From NCBI RefSeq assembly GCF_001561995.1, contig NZ_LLWC01000026.1, forward strand, positions 62,001 through 126,000: a stretch of DNA of 64,000 bases, read 5' to 3'. Source of the DNA: Polycladidibacter hongkongensis (lineage in GTDB: Bacteria; Pseudomonadota; Alphaproteobacteria; Rhizobiales; Stappiaceae). The notes beneath the pieces are model-generated. The model made no database searches. It saw only the letters and a program-made list of their open reading frames with translations, and was not told the DNA's origin. Shown piece by piece: positions 35,331-44,494 of the stretch (its first letter is position 1; every line of letters begins with the position of its first letter). The translations under genes were made by a program, and so were the position numbers.

Positions 35331-35765
35331 CTACAGCTTAAGCTGCGCATCCGTGAGTGCCTGTTGCAAAACTACCGTGTTTTCCTCTGCATCATCAGAG
35401 GGTGTATCAAACGCGATGTACTTCACCTCGACGGCGGAGTTGAGCGGCAGCAGAATGAGTTGAAACAGGATAATCACACCATTATGGGCGAAGCGTAAAT
35501 GCAGATTGACGCTGGTTTCGCCTGACCAATTGAGCTCGATGGTCGATGTGCTGGCGTATGTCAGCGTGTCCGGCTTGAAAAACAGCTCCACCGAGGAGGC
35601 GATCAGGTCGTCCATATTTGCCGTTTCATTGGCAAGTATGTGACGGGCAAGTGATGTCAGGTCAACCATGCGCAACTCTGCAGCAACAGGGCGAATGGCC
35701 TCGGCAATGATCGCCTCGCGGCGCATTTGCTGGGTGCTGGCCGAGACATACTTGTTTTTTTGCAT
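35331..35765 (-). CDS. Unknown protein between flhB and flgB
   Basis: 144 residues, not recognised. N-terminal basic helix (MQKNKYVSASTQQMRREAII), a middle beta-rich region (residues about 70-115, SSTIELNWSGETSVNLHL-type) and an acidic C-terminal helix. There is no signal peptide. A 27-base gap follows flhB, so it is probably co-transcribed with fliM-fliN-fliG-flhB. The position suggests a flagellar or unrelated accessory role; nothing more can be said from sequence. Confidence 0.7.
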   Translation of the reverse strand: MQKNKYVSASTQQMRREAIIAEAIRPVAAELRMVDLTSLARHILANETANMDDLIASSVELFFKPDTLTYASTSTIELNWSGETSVNLHLRFAHNGVIILFQLILLPLNSAVEVKYIAFDTPSDDAEENTVVLQQALTDAQLKL

Positions 35766-35792
35766 GGAGTTATCCCATTACTCGCTAAAATG

Positions 35793-36857
35793 TCAGCGTT
35801 TCTTCGTATACACGTAGGAGATGATTTCCGCAACGGCGCGGTAGTATTGCGGTGGGATAAATTGGTCAACCTCTACGGCGGCATAGAGACCGCGGGCGAG
35901 CGGCTTGTCTTCGATCACCGTCACATCATGCAGGTAGGCCAGCTCCTTGATACGCAGGGCGATAAGGTCCTGGCCTTTCGCCACGACTTTTGGCGCACTT
36001 TCGGCGGTGCGGTCATACTGCAATGCAACAGCAAAGTGCGTAGGGTTGGCGATGACAACCGTAGCGTCTTGGACGTTGCCCAACATACTGCGGCGGGCAC
36101 GATCTCGGGCGATCGAACGCTGACGCGCTTTGACCATCGGATCGCCTTCGGACTGCTTGAATTCGTCCTTGATATCCTGCTTGGTCATACGCAGTTTTTT
36201 ACGCCACTGGAAGCGGGCAAGCACAAGATCGAACCCAACAAGCGCAATTGTTGCAACGCAAATGCCGGAGAGCAGTTTCATTGATATGGCCACGATGGTG
36301 GCAGGCAGGAGGGCAGGATCAGTGTACATAGTTGTCAACGCTGCCGCTTGTTGAGAGCGGATAATCAATAGAGCAACCACAGTAACTGTGGTCAACTTGA
36401 AAAGAGATTTGATGAATTCCATAAATGTGTTCATCGAGAACAGGCGCTTCACCCCTTTTTGCAACGAGATCTTTTCCAGCTTCGGTTGAATACGGGTCAG
36501 AACCATGCGCGGCGTATTTTGTAAAAATGAAGATGCCAAACCAAACGCAATCAGCAGCCCCACCATGGGAAGAAGAAACTTAGAAAGCTCTAGCCCCACA
36601 ACGAACATCAACTGCGATAGGTCCGAGGAGGTATTCAAAGAGATTTCGGCAGGATTATCCAGAAACCACGTGAGAAACTGCACGATCGAGCTGGTTCGGC
36701 TCATGGACATAAAGCTGAGAATAAGCAGTATGGCGACCAGAGCAGCCAAGACCGACGCCTCTTTCGAGACCGGCACATCCCCTTTTTCGACGGCATCACG
36801 GATTTTTTTCTCCGTGGGCTCCTCGGTTTTACTTTCCGGGTCCTGATCTTCAGCCAT
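35793..36857 (-). CDS. flhB: Flagellar export switch protein FlhB
   Basis: 354 residues. Four membrane helices in residues about 33-215, then the cytoplasmic domain with the self-cleaving NPTH motif at residues 271-274 (VVIANPTHFAVAL). Cleavage there switches export from hook to filament substrates, together with FliK (15012-16583). It starts 94 bases after fliG. Confidence 0.97.
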   Translation of the reverse strand: MAEDQDPESKTEEPTEKKIRDAVEKGDVPVSKEASVLAALVAILLILSFMSMSRTSSIVQFLTWFLDNPAEISLNTSSDLSQLMFVVGLELSKFLLPMVGLLIAFGLASSFLQNTPRMVLTRIQPKLEKISLQKGVKRLFSMNTFMEFIKSLFKLTTVTVVALLIIRSQQAAALTTMYTDPALLPATIVAISMKLLSGICVATIALVGFDLVLARFQWRKKLRMTKQDIKDEFKQSEGDPMVKARQRSIARDRARRSMLGNVQDATVVIANPTHFAVALQYDRTAESAPKVVAKGQDLIALRIKELAYLHDVTVIEDKPLARGLYAAVEVDQFIPPQYYRAVAEIISYVYTKKR

Positions 36858-36951
36858 ACGCCCGCTTTATTCCTGTTAGGAAAGTGGGAGGCGTTGCCCC
36901 CTCCCCTCGCCTATGGTGAGCACCTGCCGGCTTACGCCGCCCATGTTTTGC

Positions 36952-37983
36952 TTAGACGAATACTTCGTCCGAGCGGCCGATCTCCAGATCGATCTCGCCA
37001 CTGTTGGCTTTTTCCAGCGCAAGATCTGTGATCTCGCGACGGGCTTCGAGCACTTCGCGCTGAGCAACAGGTTCGGCTGCCGCCAGATCGTTTTCTACGA
37101 TACGGCGTGCACGGGAGGACATCGCCTCCAAAATTGCATCCCGGAAACCGGGCTCGGTCCCCTTGAGCGCTGTGGTGATCTGATCGGACGTGACATCGTC
37201 GAAGATAGCCATACGTGTACGAATATCCAGATGCTGGATGTCTTCGAAGGTAAACAGCAGGCCTGCGAGCTGTTCTGCAGACTTTGGCAAGACTTCGCGC
37301 AGATTGGACAGGGTGTCCTCCAGATCGTCCCGCTCCATTTTGTTGAGGATATCAGCCATGCGCGAGTGGGAATCTGTCCCAACCGTGCGCGCAAAGTTGA
37401 CCATGAAGTCCTCGTGGAGGGTTTTTTGCACCTCGTCGATCACATCCTCAACAATCGGCTTCAAGGTCAGCATCCGGCGAACGATCTGGTTACGGCGGCG
37501 ACGCGGGATCTGCGATATCACTTTGGCCGCTGCGTTTGGCGTGATTTTTGACAGGATCACCGCAGCTGTTTGCGGGTGTTCTTTTTGCAGATACGTCGAG
37601 AGGACGTGCTCGGAAATCTGGGAAACCTTGTCCCAGATGGAGCGCTTGGAATAGCCCATGACATCGGACATGATGTCGGCAACCTGATCTTCAGGCAACA
37701 AGCCACGCAGCAAGTTCTCGGCGCCTTCAGCGGTACCAAACAGGTTTACACCACCAGAGAATTGGCCGATGAACTCTTCGATGAGCTCATCAAGTTCATT
37801 GGCAGGCACGGTACCCAGCTCTGAAGCGGCGCGGATGATCATCCGCATTTCGTCATTGTCGAAGTGCTTTAGAACTTTTGTGGCTTTTTCACTGCCCATG
37901 GCCAACAGAAGCGCGGCTGCTTTTTGCGTACCAGGCTTGCTAGGCAGCAGCGGGTCTGTGGTCGCCTGAAGCGCGTTTTTCAT
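36952..37983 (-). CDS. fliG: Motor switch protein FliG
   Basis: 343 residues. N-terminal FliF-binding domain (KAAALLLAMGSEKATKVLKH), the middle EHPQ motif (YLQKEHPQTAAVILSKI), and the C-terminal torque helix region (FTFEDIQHLDIRTRMAIFDD). It transmits stator force to the rotor. It lies 22 bases downstream of fliN. Confidence 0.97.
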   Translation of the reverse strand: MKNALQATTDPLLPSKPGTQKAAALLLAMGSEKATKVLKHFDNDEMRMIIRAASELGTVPANELDELIEEFIGQFSGGVNLFGTAEGAENLLRGLLPEDQVADIMSDVMGYSKRSIWDKVSQISEHVLSTYLQKEHPQTAAVILSKITPNAAAKVISQIPRRRRNQIVRRMLTLKPIVEDVIDEVQKTLHEDFMVNFARTVGTDSHSRMADILNKMERDDLEDTLSNLREVLPKSAEQLAGLLFTFEDIQHLDIRTRMAIFDDVTSDQITTALKGTEPGFRDAILEAMSSRARRIVENDLAAAEPVAQREVLEARREITDLALEKANSGEIDLEIGRSDEVFV

Positions 37984-38005
37984 GTCCGATGTATCCTATC
38001 CAGCC

Positions 38006-38431
38006 TTAAGCGTAGCTGCCTTTGGCACCTACAATTTCAGTGAGGGAAACGCCAAAGCGAGAGTTATCATCCTCTACGACGACGATCTCACCACGGGCGA
38101 CGGTACGGCCATTGACGACAAGATTCACTGGCTCACCAACGCGGTGATCAAGCGGAATTACCGCGCCGCGACCAAGCTTCAAAAGAGAAGCCACCGGCAT
38201 TGTTGCAGAGCCTAGCACCACCTGCATGTCAACAGGGATGCCAAGGACGGCGTCCAGATTACGATCGACGTTTTCTTCGCTCACTCCGTCACCGATGGTG
38301 CGGTTACTGGCGGTGCTGGCTGGCGAGCTGGCAATTGCCGGCGCTTCGTCCATTTCCATTTCACCTTCAGCAGCTGCGGCTTCCCACTGCAGGGCCAATG
38401 CCTCGTCGCTCAGTTCGTTTGGATTGCTCAT
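38006..38431 (-). CDS. fliN: Motor switch protein FliN
   Basis: 141 residues. The first about 55 are acidic and variable; residues about 58-135 are the SpoA domain (VDMQVVLGSATMPVASLLKL, GEPVNLVVNGRTVARGEIVV). It forms the C-ring base with FliM. Between the DUF6468-like gene and fliG. Confidence 0.96.
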   Translation of the reverse strand: MSNPNELSDEALALQWEAAAAEGEMEMDEAPAIASSPASTASNRTIGDGVSEENVDRNLDAVLGIPVDMQVVLGSATMPVASLLKLGRGAVIPLDHRVGEPVNLVVNGRTVARGEIVVVEDDNSRFGVSLTEIVGAKGSYA

Positions 38432-38465
38432 CTGTGCTGTTCCTTAATTGTAAAACTATTGAACC

Positions 38466-39122
38466 TTAGGAGTTATCTTTGTCTGCTTCAGAATTTTCCG
38501 CTGGCGCTTCTACAGCCTGATCGCTTGCGGCCACATGGCGGAATGCAGACCCTTCTCCGAAGGAGACCTTGCGGACTTTTTTGGGCGCCTGTTTCTCCTC
38601 GGAGCTGGCAACGGTCTGTTTTGCGGCGACCACCTTGCCGCCGGTCAAGAGCATTGCTGCCGAGTTATTCGAAGACCCTGCCGGTTTGGGACGGGCGCGC
38701 CCTGCGGTGCGCTGGCGCGCAGCTGTGGCCTCGCGACCACCCGAGCGGCGCCCGGGATCACGAGGCATTGCAGAAAGATCGAGGTTTACATCATTCACAC
38801 CTTTGCGAAGCCAATCGATATGCTCTTGCAGCGTGCGCATTTCGGTTTGCGCTTGCAGTACTACAGAACTGATATCAACCGTCGCCTCCCGAGCGTCATC
38901 AATGCGCTCCCCGAGCGCCTTGAGGATTTCCTCGCCACGTACGCGGATTTCTTGCAGAGACAAGCCAACGGCGTCCATCGCTTCACTGGATTGCTCAAAG
39001 GCTCTGGTGTACTCTTGCTGGTAAGCTGCCAAATCTTTGAGCTTGCGATACATGACGGTGACCCGCCAAGTGGTGATCATAAGCGCCAGAAAGAGAACGC
39101 CATCAATTAGATAGGATGTCAT
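38466..39122 (-). CDS. DUF6468-like flagellar-cluster membrane protein
   Basis: 218 residues: one N-terminal membrane helix (about 3-24), a coiled coil to about residue 110 (YRKLKDLAAYQQEYTRAFEQ), and a disordered, basic then acidic C-terminal half. The layout matches a family (DUF6468 as I recall it) found beside fliM in alphaproteobacteria, without known function. The frame is open to 39191, but ATG 39122 has a strong GGAGGGGGAG ribosome site. The start lies inside the end of fliM (20-base overlap), so expression is coupled to the C-ring genes. Confidence 0.75.
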   Translation of the reverse strand: MTSYLIDGVLFLALMITTWRVTVMYRKLKDLAAYQQEYTRAFEQSSEAMDAVGLSLQEIRVRGEEILKALGERIDDAREATVDISSVVLQAQTEMRTLQEHIDWLRKGVNDVNLDLSAMPRDPGRRSGGREATAARQRTAGRARPKPAGSSNNSAAMLLTGGKVVAAKQTVASSEEKQAPKKVRKVSFGEGSAFRHVAASDQAVEAPAENSEADKDNS

Positions 39123-40068
39123 CAAGTAACTCCCCCTCCTGCTGGATGAGTTCATCAACACGTACGGTGTAGTTTCCGGAAACCTGACCAAGGCGACAGT
39201 TAAACAGCGGCTGGCTGTTACATTCCAGCTTCACTGGAGTTTTCGGCGTCGCATTAAGCTCAAGCACGGTGCCGACTTCCAGCTGCGCGATCTGATCAAG
39301 AGTAAGCTGCTGCTCCTCCAGAACCGCCGTAAGCTTGACTTCGGTGCGCTGGATCTCCTGCTGGAACTGCTTGGTCCAGCGGGTATCACGGCCAGCCACT
39401 TCGCCGCTGAGCACTTGGGTGAGGTTCTGACGCAGTGGGTTGAGAACCGACTGCGGAATGACAACGAAGATTTCGCCTTCGCGGCCGATTACTTCAGAGG
39501 TCAGGTTCGCAATAACACAAGGGTTGGAGCGCCGCCCGGTTTGCGCAAACTCCATGCGAGTTTCCAGACGCTCTACCTTCAGAGATGTATCGGCGATTGC
39601 CTCAAACGCGGTCTCCAGCGCCTGCGCCGCCTCGGAAAACATCCGATAGGCAAGGCGCTGCTCGACGTTTGTCAGGCCGCGGTTTTCCTCTTCAGCCTGC
39701 TCCTCACCATCGCCGCCAAGAAGGACTTCCACCATTGAGAAGATAAAGGCACGATCAAAGCCCAAGAGGATGCGCGCATCCCATTCCTGCGCGTGCAATA
39801 CAGCAACGATTGCATTGTCATCGTAACGATCAAGCACATCACCAATTCGCTCGTTTTCCACCGAGCGCACAGCAATGTAAGGCGCAGTGGCTGCCATCTG
39901 GCGCAGCGTATCAATGAACTGACGAGCCATGCGGTCAAAGACCACGTTGAGCATCGGCAGACGATCAACCCCTAGACCAGCCGCATCCAACAGGCGGGAG
40001 GGCAGATCCAGCTTACCCGCCATATCCTCAGCACCGGCCTGCATTTCTTCCATAGCTAGCTCTTCCAT
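39103..40068 (-). CDS. fliM: Motor switch protein FliM
   Basis: 321 residues with the CheC-like middle domain (about 50-230; LLGFDRAFIFSMVEVLLGGD) and C-terminal SpoA domain (about 245-315). The N-terminal CheY-binding peptide of enteric FliM is replaced by an acidic segment ([15 protein letters not shown]). FliM carries the direction signal in the C ring. Its ATG shares one base with the motA stop. Confidence 0.96.
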   Translation of the reverse strand: MEELAMEEMQAGAEDMAGKLDLPSRLLDAAGLGVDRLPMLNVVFDRMARQFIDTLRQMAATAPYIAVRSVENERIGDVLDRYDDNAIVAVLHAQEWDARILLGFDRAFIFSMVEVLLGGDGEEQAEEENRGLTNVEQRLAYRMFSEAAQALETAFEAIADTSLKVERLETRMEFAQTGRRSNPCVIANLTSEVIGREGEIFVVIPQSVLNPLRQNLTQVLSGEVAGRDTRWTKQFQQEIQRTEVKLTAVLEEQQLTLDQIAQLEVGTVLELNATPKTPVKLECNSQPLFNCRLGQVSGNYTVRVDELIQQEGELLDDILSN

Positions 40069-40934
40069 TATGCCGCTCCTGCCCCAGCATTCATGGTTTC
40101 TTCCTCAACCTCGTCAATGGTTGGGCGATCTTCAGAGGCGATGGTTTTACGACCATGCTCCAAAGCAATCTGTGGAGCGGCACCATTCATAAATGCCAGC
40201 ATGGTTTGCTTTACTTCCACATAAAGACGGAACCGCCGCTCGCGTACGGATTTAATTTTGTTCGAGATCGGCGAGACAACCCCATAAGAAACAAAGATAC
40301 CGAGGAATGTCCCTACCAGCGCCGCACCGATGAGGCCACCGAGCACTTCCGGCTCCTGATCAATTGCCCCCATCGCCTTGATCACACCAAGCACCGCAGC
40401 AACAATACCCAGCGCCGGCAGCGCCTCCGAAACCGTATTCAGCGCATGGACCGGTCGCAGCTCTTCTCGGGAGAGCGTGTGCAGCTCTTCATCCATCAGC
40501 GCTTCGATTTCGTGTGGACGAACATTTCCGATAACAATGAGACGGAAATAGTCACAGATGAAACTCGTCAGGCTCTCGTTGCGCAGAACTTTCGGGAACG
40601 TTTGAAATAATTCGGATTCGCTCGGATTGTCGATAATCGCCTCAACATCATTGCGCCCCTTGGCACGCATGGTGCGCATCAGGCCATACAAGATTGAGAG
40701 CGTATCGAGATGATCGCGCTTTTTGGGACTATCGTTGCCAATAGCCTCCTTGATACCCCGCGCGGTGTCTTTCAAGGTCCGCATGGAGTTGGCCACGACA
40801 AATGTCCCGAAGGCTGCGCCGCAGATAATCAGGAACTCGAAGGGCTGATAAAGGACGCGCAAGTAGCCGCCCATGGCGACGTAGCCGCCCAAGATCGACC
40901 CGAATACGATGATAAGACCTAGGATGATATTCAA
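40068..40934 (-). CDS. motA: Stator protein MotA
   Basis: 288 residues, four membrane helices, with the MotA pattern [15 protein letters not shown] at the start and [19 protein letters not shown] near the third and fourth helices. It forms the proton channel with MotB. The frame is open to 41036, but TTG 40934 gives the family start [12 protein letters not shown], and GGAG lies six bases upstream (40941-40944). There is no ATG nearby, so this stator subunit probably starts at TTG. It heads motA-fliM-DUF6468-fliN-fliG-flhB. Confidence 0.95.
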   Translation of the reverse strand: MNIILGLIIVFGSILGGYVAMGGYLRVLYQPFEFLIICGAAFGTFVVANSMRTLKDTARGIKEAIGNDSPKKRDHLDTLSILYGLMRTMRAKGRNDVEAIIDNPSESELFQTFPKVLRNESLTSFICDYFRLIVIGNVRPHEIEALMDEELHTLSREELRPVHALNTVSEALPALGIVAAVLGVIKAMGAIDQEPEVLGGLIGAALVGTFLGIFVSYGVVSPISNKIKSVRERRFRLYVEVKQTMLAFMNGAAPQIALEHGRKTIASEDRPTIDEVEEETMNAGAGAA

Positions 40935-41395
40935 AACTTGCTCCACGCGTTTGGATGGATCGCTACATTCTTGGGAGTAAGTGCTAGGGCTGGTTTCTTG
41001 TCTGAAACTGGCGGATTTGGCGCTGATTTCGCGCAAGCACCCTCAGACCACCTGCGGCAAGCTGCAAAAATACCGACCGGTCAGTACTCAAGCCACTAAG
41101 ATAGACGCAGAACCCCGCCGTTTTTCCCGCATCCACCTGCTCACTTTCGCGCAACTCACAGGCAACGCATTTTTTGTTTGCGGGCGCCATCTTGAGATCC
41201 ACTCCAAGACCCTCAACATAAAAACGCCTGTTATTTCTTGGCGATGACGCAAGAATCGCAACCGGTGCAAATCGATCCGCCGTTAGTTCAACAATTTGCT
41301 TCGCTTGAAAGGCGTGCGCTGCGTGCGAATGACAGCTTCAGACAAGGCATATCCCGCATGATCGAGCCCAATATATTCTTTGGAGGAATTGCGCC
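40935..41395. other. Divergent promoter region between motA and the DUF1217 gene
   Basis: 461 bases between the minus-strand motA series and the plus-strand DUF1217-flgF-fliI series. It contains an ACCGGTC palindrome at 41071-41086. No convincing protein frame is present. Both promoters must lie here; clear -10/-35 elements are not obvious. Confidence 0.6.
41071..41086. promoter_or_regulatory. ACCGGTC-core palindrome in the motA/DUF1217 divergent region
   Basis: TACCGACCGGTCAGTA, a near-perfect 16-base palindrome, 137 bases from the motA start. Same core as the sites at 5411, 8837 and 26181. Confidence 0.5.
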
Positions 41396-42583
41396 ATGAT
41401 GGACACGGCACTTCGATACAGGCTTATCAATCGCGATATGGCAAAGACACTGGAGACAACCTCCAAGGATCCGCAGGTCAAACGTGAAAGCGAACATTTT
41501 TTAACGCGCATTAAAGAAATCAAGAGCGTTGACGAATTCGTCGATGATTTTCGTGTGTTTAATTATGCAATGCGCGCAATGGGCCTTGAGGATATGGCCT
41601 ATGCAAAAGCATTTATGAAAAAAGCCCTTAATGAGGGGGTAAAGGACCCTAACTCCTTCGCCAATAAGCTGACTGACAAACGTTTTAAAAAGTTTGTCGA
41701 AGCGTTTAGCTTTGTCAGTTCGGGTGGCATTAAGGGGCAAGCAGCAGCAGCGACCACCGCTACGCATACAAAAGAGCAGGTTGAGGCGCAAAAGAACAAG
41801 GACAATTACTTCTACGCCGTAATGAAGATGGTGATCCCGAACAGCTATACCAAGGGGTATACGACCATGGATTACAACAAGCGACAGAAGGTATGGGACG
41901 AGATTTTGGCGGATCCTGTCCTGAAAAAGAACGTGCAAGACATAGCACGTATGCCCACAGAGCTGCGAGAACAAAGCGCTTGGAAGCAGCGCGACTACCT
42001 TGATAAAAAGCTGAAGCTTGACGATTTGCGCAAGACCTTCAAACTTCAGGATATGCTTGCGGATGTGCGCAAAGAGCAAACCGCTGAGATCCAAGGCAAG
42101 TTGATTAAGGATCAACAAAAGATCGTCGACAGCTATCTGAAGCAAACCCTTGAACTAACTGAGGGCGCCAGCAGCGAAGGTGTGCGACTGGCATTGTATT
42201 TCAAGCGTAAGATCGGTGACATTTTGCCATCACAAAAACTGCTTGATGATCCTAAAGTTTCTCAGAAGGCCAAGGATAACTGGGTCTATGAAATTCTCGC
42301 GGATCCGGCGCTTTACAAATTTGTCCGCTCGACGATCAATATGCCGGACCAGATGGTTGGCGGCAACGTGGACAAGCAGGCAACCTTCATTTTGTCGAAA
42401 ATGAAGGTGAGTGAGCTCAACACACCAGAGGCTCTGGACAAGACCATTTCGAAATTCACAAGCCTTTACGACATCAACAACAATGTTGGTTTTGCACCAA
42501 CTGTTTCGCTTTTCACCAACGCCGGGATGGGCATCAACGCCAATACCCTCGCACAGTTTAACGCGATTAAATTCGGAGGCTAA
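41396..42583 (+). CDS. DUF1217 flagellar-cluster protein
   Basis: 395 residues, helical and lysine-rich, with the duplicated DUF1217 layout: an N-terminal unit (about 5-105; FRVFNYAMRAMGLEDMAYAK) and a related C-terminal unit (about 255-370). The end (VSLFTNAGMGINANTLAQFN) resembles helical axial-protein termini. DUF1217 proteins occur upstream of flgF in rhizobia; their role is unknown. There is no signal peptide. GGAGG precedes the ATG. flgF starts 4 bases after its stop, so it is the first gene of the flgF-fliI transcript. Confidence 0.9.
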   Translation: MMDTALRYRLINRDMAKTLETTSKDPQVKRESEHFLTRIKEIKSVDEFVDDFRVFNYAMRAMGLEDMAYAKAFMKKALNEGVKDPNSFANKLTDKRFKKFVEAFSFVSSGGIKGQAAAATTATHTKEQVEAQKNKDNYFYAVMKMVIPNSYTKGYTTMDYNKRQKVWDEILADPVLKKNVQDIARMPTELREQSAWKQRDYLDKKLKLDDLRKTFKLQDMLADVRKEQTAEIQGKLIKDQQKIVDSYLKQTLELTEGASSEGVRLALYFKRKIGDILPSQKLLDDPKVSQKAKDNWVYEILADPALYKFVRSTINMPDQMVGGNVDKQATFILSKMKVSELNTPEALDKTISKFTSLYDINNNVGFAPTVSLFTNAGMGINANTLAQFNAIKFGG

Positions 42584-42587
42584 TTCA

Positions 42588-43310
42588 GTGGAATCATCAC
42601 TTTACGTTTCCCTTTCCGGCCAAGTCTCCATGGAGCGCCGGCTGAACACCATCGCCCGCAATGTGGCGAACATGAACACAGCCGGTTACCGGGCGGATGA
42701 GGTGAAATTCGATAGCCTTGTAACCTCGCCTGGCCGCGACAAGATCGCTTTTGCATCAGAAGGCGCGACTTACATTTCCAGGCAGGCGGGAGCTATTGAG
42801 CAGACCGGCAATGCTCTGGATGTGGCAATTTCGGGTGAAGGCTGGTTGGCAATGCGTACCGGCAATGGTGTCGCCTATACCCGCGACGGGCGCATGCAAC
42901 TTGGTGTTGATGGTGTGCTACGTTCGGTAACAGGCAATGCGATCCTTGATGCCGGAGAGGCTGAAATCGCCCTCGATCCGCTTGGGGGTCGGCCAACGAT
43001 CGGCAAAGATGGTACGATTATGCAAGGTAATCGGCGTGTTGGTGTGATCGGGCTGTTTAGCATTGATCCACAAGCGAAGCTTTCGCGAGTTGGCAATTCG
43101 GGCGTCGTCCCGGACCGTCCTGCAGAACCAATTCTGGACTTCGTCAATAATGGTATTGAACAAGGGTATGTTGAAGGCTCTAACGTCAATCCTATTATGG
43201 AAATCAGCAAGCTGATTGAAGTGACAAGGACGTTTGATAGCACCAACTCCGCCGTTCAGGGGGCTGAAGATGTTCGCCGCCGGGCCATTCGCGAACTAGG
43301 AGGCGGATAA
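42588..43310 (+). CDS. flgF: Proximal rod protein FlgF
   Basis: 240 residues starting at a GTG with GGAGG eight bases upstream; the frame is open further but that part is DUF1217 sequence in another phase. Motifs: TIARNVANMNTAGYRADEV at the N-terminus and NPIMEISKLIEVTRTFDSTN at the C-terminus. A proximal rod subunit. Its stop shares a base with the next ATG. Confidence 0.95.
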   Translation: MESSLYVSLSGQVSMERRLNTIARNVANMNTAGYRADEVKFDSLVTSPGRDKIAFASEGATYISRQAGAIEQTGNALDVAISGEGWLAMRTGNGVAYTRDGRMQLGVDGVLRSVTGNAILDAGEAEIALDPLGGRPTIGKDGTIMQGNRRVGVIGLFSIDPQAKLSRVGNSGVVPDRPAEPILDFVNNGIEQGYVEGSNVNPIMEISKLIEVTRTFDSTNSAVQGAEDVRRRAIRELGGG

Positions 43311-44494
43311 TGGCTGTTAATCCAGTTGGGCCGGTTGCTGCTGGCGATGAACAAGGGACTTCACAGGCAGCCACCAGTTTGCGCAGGTCAGCAAGTGACG
43401 TGCAACAAGCTGCCAAATCGAAGGATTTCACGTGGGATGAAATCCTTGATGTGATTAACCCTTTGCAGCACATTCCAGGGATCAACACGCTTTACCGGGA
43501 AATCACCGGAGATGAAGCGACTGTGCGTTCACGCATTGCTGGTAGTGGTGTTTGGGGCATGCTGGCTGGCGGGCCACTGGGCATGGCTGGCTTGATGGCG
43601 GGCAATGTTGGAGAAATGGCCGCCACCGGACAGATTGATCTGAAGGATGCCTACAATACAGTCACTGCCGGATCTGATAGTAAACCGAGCACCCAGGCAA
43701 GTGCTGCGACCCGGAAAAGCGGACCGCAGGCTGCTGCCAGGGCAGTTGCTGGTGCGCAGGTGCCGTTTGCTGGTGCGACCACGCCGCCAATGGGAGAGAC
43801 TGGCTGGCAAAGCGCACAAATGAATCTGTTGCCGCAGATTCAAGAGGCCGGTAGGCAAGTCGGGGAAGCCGTCGTCTACACAGGAAAAGCGGTTGGTGAG
43901 GCGGCTGTTGTGGTTGGCACCGGTGCGGCGCGAGCTGCGGAGCAGGGCTACTCCAATATCTCCAACAAAACCCGCAATACATTGGACCAAATTCCCAACC
44001 ACCCCTCTCAGCTGAACATTCCAGATGGTTCTGGCCTTGCGCTGCCTGACGTTGAAAAGCTGCGTAAAGCAGCGGGTGTTCCCGATTGGGGGGATGTGTC
44101 CAATACGTTTGCTACCCTGCCCGATCCGGTTGATATGGTGACCGGCGAAAGCGCAAGGGTCTCGCGCGAAAACGGAGCGGATCTGCTGCAGCAAAAACTC
44201 TGGGCGGCCGGGGCAAACAATTTTGAAAGCGTAACACCCCGCAGCAGCGGCTTTGGTGGCTCTGCCAGCGGCCCGATGAATCTGGGTCACATGGTGCAAG
44301 AGGCGCCTGCGAGCCAGCTACGGGCACAGCAAGGAGCGCAGTTTAACACTGCTGGCACAGTGGATCCTGTCTTGCCGCAAGTGAATGCGCTGGCGCGTGA
44401 TCCACGCAACCAATTGCCGCCTGAATTGCTGCAAGATCTGCAAAGCCTGCATCAGCAGCGCATGAAGCAGGGCGATTCTAATGACGGCTCTTGA
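43310..44494 (+). CDS. Unknown conserved-looking flagellar-cluster protein
   Basis: 394 residues. Residues 39-70 form a distinctive block (WDEILDVINPLQHIPGINTL) followed by a Gly/Met/Ala-rich hydrophobic stretch at about 78-100 that could enter a membrane. I recall a similar INPLQHIP...TLYR..TGD block in other alphaproteobacterial flagellar clusters, always unnamed. The remaining 290 residues are low-complexity, Ala/Gln/Gly-rich and probably disordered. It is wedged between flgF (one-base overlap) and fliI (14-base overlap), which implies co-expression with rod and export genes. Confidence 0.8.
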   Translation: MAVNPVGPVAAGDEQGTSQAATSLRRSASDVQQAAKSKDFTWDEILDVINPLQHIPGINTLYREITGDEATVRSRIAGSGVWGMLAGGPLGMAGLMAGNVGEMAATGQIDLKDAYNTVTAGSDSKPSTQASAATRKSGPQAAARAVAGAQVPFAGATTPPMGETGWQSAQMNLLPQIQEAGRQVGEAVVYTGKAVGEAAVVVGTGAARAAEQGYSNISNKTRNTLDQIPNHPSQLNIPDGSGLALPDVEKLRKAAGVPDWGDVSNTFATLPDPVDMVTGESARVSRENGADLLQQKLWAAGANNFESVTPRSSGFGGSASGPMNLGHMVQEAPASQLRAQQGAQFNTAGTVDPVLPQVNALARDPRNQLPPELLQDLQSLHQQRMKQGDSNDGS

